Source: Calditrichota bacterium
GTDB taxonomy: Bacteria; Calditrichota; Calditrichia; RBG-13-44-9; J075
NCBI GenBank assembly: GCA_024275555.1
Contig: JAJRYW010000394.1
Location: 1 to 9,933 of the forward strand
Reading direction: 5' to 3'
Length of the DNA: 9,933 bases
How positions within the stretch are numbered: position 1 is the first letter of the stretch; every line of letters begins with the position of its first letter. The notes beneath the pieces were generated by a model. That model worked only from the letters and a program-made list of their open reading frames with translations, did not search any database and was not told the DNA's origin. The translations under genes and the position numbers were made by a program. Shown piece after piece: positions 6,870 through 9,933 of the stretch.

Positions 6870-8348
6870 TCACTTAACATAGTTCGCTATTTTTTTTGAA
6901 ATAGGAACAATAACCATTTTTTTAACCAGGTCGTATTCTTCTCCTTTTCGATAAAAGTGTATAAGAAAATGTACACTTAAACTAAGCAGGCCGGTCAGGG
7001 CCAGCCAAATAACCGATTCGGGCTTAAGGTAACCCTGGGTAAGGAGTTGGAGTGTGGCTAAGAGCACTATTTGCCCAATCGCAATTAAAATTATGCTCCG
7101 GTGAGCAGTAACAAAATCCACAAACCCGTAGCCGATAACTTTTTTAAGCATCCTCATCAGCATAGCAAAATAAATCATCGACGCCCCGGCCACCGCCATG
7201 GCCGCACCATTTACGCCAAAAGCCTGCATTAAAATTATCAAAAGGATTGCCAGTGAGATCAGTTGGATGGCCTGGACTCCGGCCCACTTATATAAGGCTG
7301 CCTTGGCGCCAATAATCGGGTTAAACAGCGAATTGAACGAAAAGATAAGCCCGGATATACACATAATCTGAAAGGGACGCACGGTGGGGTCCCACTGATT
7401 CCCCAGGAAGAAACGGATTATCGCCGGCGCAGCAAAAAAGGCCCAGATCATGGCCGGGTAAATCAGCAAGGCCACCGACATGACCGTTTTATTTAAAATC
7501 CGAACTATTTCTTTATTATCATCCTGAATTTTCGAATAAGATGAAAATAAAACCGAACCGACGTTTCGTTCCAATTTTTTCTTGGCAAAAGTCATTAAAT
7601 TAAACGCTCGTTCGTAAAATCCCAACGCTTGAGCGCCTAAAAATTTCCCGATCAGAAAGTAGTCCACATTATCAATCAAATAATATAAATAGTTGTTCAC
7701 CGTATAGCCGAACCCAAATGAGAGGGCTTCCTTAAACTCGCTGATTTTAAAAACAGGCCGGGGAATGTATTTTGCCAGAATAAAGTTTAAGGCAAATATT
7801 ATCACCGCTTCGGTAAGCTGGGCATAGACTAAGCTCCACAGCCCCATTCCCAGAAAGGCTAATACGATGGCCACAGTCATGCTTGACAAGGAACTGATGA
7901 TGGCAATTTGGGCAACTTTATTAAACTGCATCTCCCGCTTGAGTAATGAGACCGGTATGGCTATTTGTGATTTAAGGAAGAAACTGATCACCATGATCGG
8001 GATAATCGGAAACAATTTGGGCTCATTAAACAGAGATACCAGGAGGGGGCTGAAAACCCAGATCAGTAAAGAAATAAACGAATAAAGTAACAGGTTGGCG
8101 TTGAAGGTGGTGTGTACATGGCTCGGCCTCAGATTTTTCTCCCGAACAATAAACGACCCCAGGCCCAAAAAGGCCGCCCGGTTTCCGAATTTGATGATTA
8201 CCATAGCCATGGCCATGATTCCGAAATGCTCAGGAATCAGCAGGCGGGCCAAAATCATGGTACTGCCCAGACGAAACACCTGAACAATGACATCTGCCGT
8301 GGCAATCCAGGCAATTCCCCTGGTCATCTTTTTACCAAGCTCATTCAA
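6870..8348 (-). CDS. Wzx/RfbX-type polysaccharide flippase (MOP superfamily)
   Basis: Integral inner-membrane protein of 492 residues that likely flips undecaprenyl-linked oligosaccharide repeat units to the periplasmic face. Hydrophobic segments run nearly throughout (for example about 11-34, 42-66, 84-107, 111-133, 147-167, 171-193, 290-315, 327-347, 358-376, 378-398, 417-437, 445-465), consistent with the 12-14 helices of the family. Family-like motifs are LARLLIPEHFGIMAM (33-47), LGAQALGFYERAFNLM (237-252) and GNQWDPTVRPFQIM (316-329). The start is a TTG at 8348: it gives NELGKKMTRGIAWI, the usual N-terminal pattern, while the next in-frame ATG at 8327 would cut into it. An ATG overlapping the upstream stop (8342-8344) is in a different frame. 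Overlap of 8 bp with the glycosyltransferase gene implies one operon and translational coupling. The transported glycan is unknown. Confidence 0.88.
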   Translation of the reverse strand: MNELGKKMTRGIAWIATADVIVQVFRLGSTMILARLLIPEHFGIMAMAMVIIKFGNRAAFLGLGSFIVREKNLRPSHVHTTFNANLLLYSFISLLIWVFSPLLVSLFNEPKLFPIIPIMVISFFLKSQIAIPVSLLKREMQFNKVAQIAIISSLSSMTVAIVLAFLGMGLWSLVYAQLTEAVIIFALNFILAKYIPRPVFKISEFKEALSFGFGYTVNNYLYYLIDNVDYFLIGKFLGAQALGFYERAFNLMTFAKKKLERNVGSVLFSSYSKIQDDNKEIVRILNKTVMSVALLIYPAMIWAFFAAPAIIRFFLGNQWDPTVRPFQIMCISGLIFSFNSLFNPIIGAKAALYKWAGVQAIQLISLAILLIILMQAFGVNGAAMAVAGASMIYFAMLMRMLKKVIGYGFVDFVTAHRSIILIAIGQIVLLATLQLLTQGYLKPESVIWLALTGLLSLSVHFLIHFYRKGEEYDLVKKMVIVPISKKIANYVK

Positions 8349-9570
8349 AGGCGGCTACTTCCTCATATACTTTATAGACATTTTTAATATAGTCGTCAAA
8401 AGAATAGTTGTTTGCGGCAAATCGTAAAGCATGTTCCGACATTTTTTGACGCAAAGTGGGATTGTCTAAAATACTTAATACCTTTTGAGCTAAAGCATTA
8501 TCATCCCCAATGTTCACCACAAAAGCATTACCATTTTCCTCGATGTAGTCTAAATTCCCACCCGAATTTGTGATCACAGAAGGAACCCCCATTGCAATGG
8601 CTTCCAATAGAGAATTCTGCGCGCCTTCCGAAAGCGACGTGGAAAGATAAACGTCGCTGATAGCATAATAATCCGACAACTGCTCGCGGGGAACATAGTC
8701 CATGAACGAGATTGAGTCTTCAATATCCAACGCTCTTGCAAGTTGGATCAACTCTTCTTTTTCCGGACCTTTCCCGCACAGAACAAGCCTCACACTATCC
8801 AGCCTGTTTCGCACCTGCCGGAATGCCCGGAGAAGGGTTGGGTTATCCTTAACTTTTACCAGTCCGCTGACAGCTAATATGATAAATTGTTCTTTTATTC
8901 CGAGTTTCTTTTTCAGAACCTCCCGGGGCTCTTTCCGATCACCGAGGCCGTCCAGAATAATTCCTTTTTTTATCATAACAATATTTTCATCGGAATTCCG
9001 GCGTTCCGCAGCCAGACCTTTAATGTAATTGCTGTTGGCGATAATCCTATCTGCGACGTTCAGCGAAAAATCGGAATTCCGTCGGAACAACGGGTCTAAT
9101 TGATTGCCATACTGAATCGATTCTACGGCGGCAATGTCCACCCCCCGGAGCGAGTGAATTAAGGGAACTCCATGCAGCTTTTTCAGAAAACCGCCCCCGG
9201 TGCCCTCCGGATATAAAAAATAGCTGTGGATTAAATTAATCCCCTCCTGGTGAATAATCTCCTGGCAAGTCAGGTAAAAATTCACCAACCGATACAGTTG
9301 TCGCAACCGCAGTTTCAGAAGATAATGAAAAAGCTGGCTGAAATTTTTAAGCCCAAAAGCGGCTATCCGCCCAAAAGAATGTTTGCGGAAGGGGAAAACC
9401 ACAATGCCCCTTTGCTGCTTTTTCTCCGTTACATAATAAGAGCAGGCAAAAATTTTTGCCCCCTGTTTGCCCAGGGCGGCTAATTCTTCTTCCACAATCG
9501 GGTGCCTGGCTATCTTGTCTTCTTCTTTTGCCGGAGGAAAAATAGCTAAGACAACCGGTTTCTTCTTCAT
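8341..9570 (-). CDS. Family 4 (GT4) glycosyltransferase, GT-B fold
   Basis: Predicted cytoplasmic or membrane-associated enzyme of 409 residues that adds a sugar to a growing glycan. The N-terminal half has the acceptor-side pattern (FPPAKEEDKIARHPIVEEEL at 11-30; PEGTGGGFLKKLHGVPLIHS at 121-140, then LRGVDI). The C-terminal half is a typical Glycos_transf_1 domain: VSGLVKVKDNPTLLRAF (234-250), LVLCGKGPEKEEL (262-274), ISDVYLSTSLSEGAQNSLLE (304-323) with the retaining EX7E motif at E315 and E323, and SGGNLDYIEENGNAF (336-350). An in-frame ATG at 9639 would add 23 residues that look unlike the family; the ATG at 9570 starts the first strand (KKKPVVLAIFPP), so I prefer it, although neither has a Shine-Dalgarno sequence. 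Donor and acceptor cannot be told from sequence. It runs into the flippase gene by an 8-bp overlap, so its product likely assembles the flippase substrate. Confidence 0.9.
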   Translation of the reverse strand: MKKKPVVLAIFPPAKEEDKIARHPIVEEELAALGKQGAKIFACSYYVTEKKQQRGIVVFPFRKHSFGRIAAFGLKNFSQLFHYLLKLRLRQLYRLVNFYLTCQEIIHQEGINLIHSYFLYPEGTGGGFLKKLHGVPLIHSLRGVDIAAVESIQYGNQLDPLFRRNSDFSLNVADRIIANSNYIKGLAAERRNSDENIVMIKKGIILDGLGDRKEPREVLKKKLGIKEQFIILAVSGLVKVKDNPTLLRAFRQVRNRLDSVRLVLCGKGPEKEELIQLARALDIEDSISFMDYVPREQLSDYYAISDVYLSTSLSEGAQNSLLEAIAMGVPSVITNSGGNLDYIEENGNAFVVNIGDDNALAQKVLSILDNPTLRQKMSEHALRFAANNYSFDDYIKNVYKVYEEVAAFE

Positions 9571-9884
9571 AATAAAGTGATGCTCGAAATTTAGTGAATG
9601 TTTTTTTGACAGCGGGCCGGTTTCCTGACGCCCTCGCATCAGCGCCGCTTAACTGGCTCCAATGGGCCGCAACCGCTACAGACGCGCTCTAATTAATGGG
9701 AAGGCATACCCGAAACGCACCCGAACACAGTGCAGCGCTGTGTTCATCATAATACAAAATGTCCGGGAAGTTAAAGGAGGGCTTGCTCTCCAAAAGCAAC
9801 GCAATAATCAAACGCTCTTGGCTGGTAAAGCAGGCGTCATCTCGGATTTCCGGGGACAGGCTATTCAGGGCCTGACGGATCAGC
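9571..9884. other. Gap of about 310 bp upstream of the glycosyltransferase
   Basis: This gap between the partial secreted protein and the glycosyltransferase holds a frame without a good start codon (9689-9889, minus) and a hairpin (9723-9745). The glycosyltransferase promoter is expected in 9571-9688. The AT-rich stretch around 9582-9610 is a candidate, but I find no clean promoter pair. No intrinsic terminator with a U-tract follows the upstream gene. Confidence 0.5.
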
Positions 9885-9889
9885 TTATT
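9689..9889 (-). pseudogene. Possible gene remnant or small unrecognised gene
   Basis: On the minus strand a frame is open for 66 codons between a TGA at 9890-9892 and a TAG at 9689-9691. The conceptual product includes RQALNSLSPEIRDDACFTSQ and ends CLPIN; codon choice looks like that of the neighbouring genes. There is no ATG. The first candidate starts are a CTG at 9883 and a later TTG, and no Shine-Dalgarno sequence precedes either. It overlaps the stop of the upstream partial gene. It may be the 3' remnant of a gene that lost its start, a small gene with an unusual start, or chance (a stretch this long free of stops is not rare). I recognise no family. Confidence 0.25.
9723..9745. repeat. 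Compact perfect hairpin
   Basis: GAACACAGTG (9723-9732), a CAG loop, then CGCTGTGTTC (9736-9745) form a 10-bp stem on the plus strand, perfect apart from one T-G wobble. No U-tract follows on either strand, so it is not a classic terminator. It could be a transcript-stabilising or REP-like hairpin at the end of the upstream unit, or a regulator site. Confidence 0.45.
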
Positions 9890-9933
9890 TCACCAGGATC
9901 ATCTTTCTGGCTTCCATGTAGCCGTTCCCTTTA
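9885..9933 (-). CDS. C-terminus of a secreted protein with T9SS-type sorting tail (partial)
   Basis: The right edge cuts a minus-strand gene. Its last 15 complete codons read KGNGYMEARKMILVK followed by TAA (9885-9887). This closely parallels the end of the lyase in this window (GGFVQSKKMLLIK) and the general ending of T9SS type A / FlgD-Ig-like sorting domains: a turn with Gly or Asn, a basic pair, Met, two aliphatics, and a final Lys. The gene therefore probably encodes another exported cargo protein. Its catalytic or binding part lies outside the window, so function is unknown. It is the same strand as the other genes and ends 315 bp before the glycosyltransferase start. Confidence 0.75.
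   Translation of the reverse strand, partial: KGNGYMEARKMILVK

Noticed and set aside
6581..6899. Short open frames of 65-68 codons on both strands in the gap
   Set aside because: No ribosome site or known motif; one overlaps the end of the flippase gene and they cross the inverted repeat.
9571..9639. ATG at 9639 as the glycosyltransferase start
   Set aside because: The extra 23 residues are polar, unlike the GT-B N-terminus, and no ribosome site precedes the codon.

Overview
The window (about half G+C) most likely comes from a bacterium of the Fibrobacterota-Chlorobiota-Bacteroidota (FCB) superphylum or an allied candidate phylum such as Calditrichota, Ignavibacteriota or KSB1-like lineages. 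The main evidence is the C-terminal domain of the heparinase-like protein, which carries the NYPNPFNPETT motif and ends in a short basic, hydrophobic tail. This is the type IX secretion (T9SS) type A / FlgD-Ig-like cargo domain common in those groups. A second tail of the same kind is cut by the right edge. Shine-Dalgarno (SD) sequences are also sparse: only one of five intact genes has a clear one, as is common in that superphylum. I cannot place the organism more precisely.

Every gene I can support lies on the minus strand, so transcription runs from right to left. From the right edge: (i) 9885-9933, the last 15 complete codons of a secreted cargo protein; (ii) 9571-9884, a gap with a possible gene remnant and a hairpin; (iii) 8341-9570, a family-4 glycosyltransferase, overlapping by 8 bp (iv) 6870-8348, a Wzx/RfbX-type polysaccharide flippase; (v) a roughly 650-bp gap with an unexplained 80-bp inverted repeat; (vi) 3474-6218, a secreted heparinase II/III-like polysaccharide lyase with a strong SD, closed by a convincing intrinsic terminator at 3384-3429; (vii) 2141-3175, an APH-fold small-molecule kinase, overlapping by 11 bp (viii) 421-2151, an exported GH123/DUF4091-like glycoside hydrolase; (ix) 1-420, a non-coding left end with a possible fragment of a dispersed repeat.

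The genes read as part of a surface or extracellular polysaccharide locus. The glycosyltransferase and flippase build and export lipid-linked repeat units. The lyase is exported and could trim or degrade an acidic polysaccharide. The overlapping kinase and hydrolase genes could form a small unit that releases a sugar, perhaps an N-acetylhexosamine, and phosphorylates it for re-use. The individual families are well known. What is less ordinary is the combination of synthesis, export, lytic and salvage functions on one strand. The polysaccharide and all substrates remain unknown.

No rRNA, tRNA, CRISPR array, complete insertion sequence or origin was seen.
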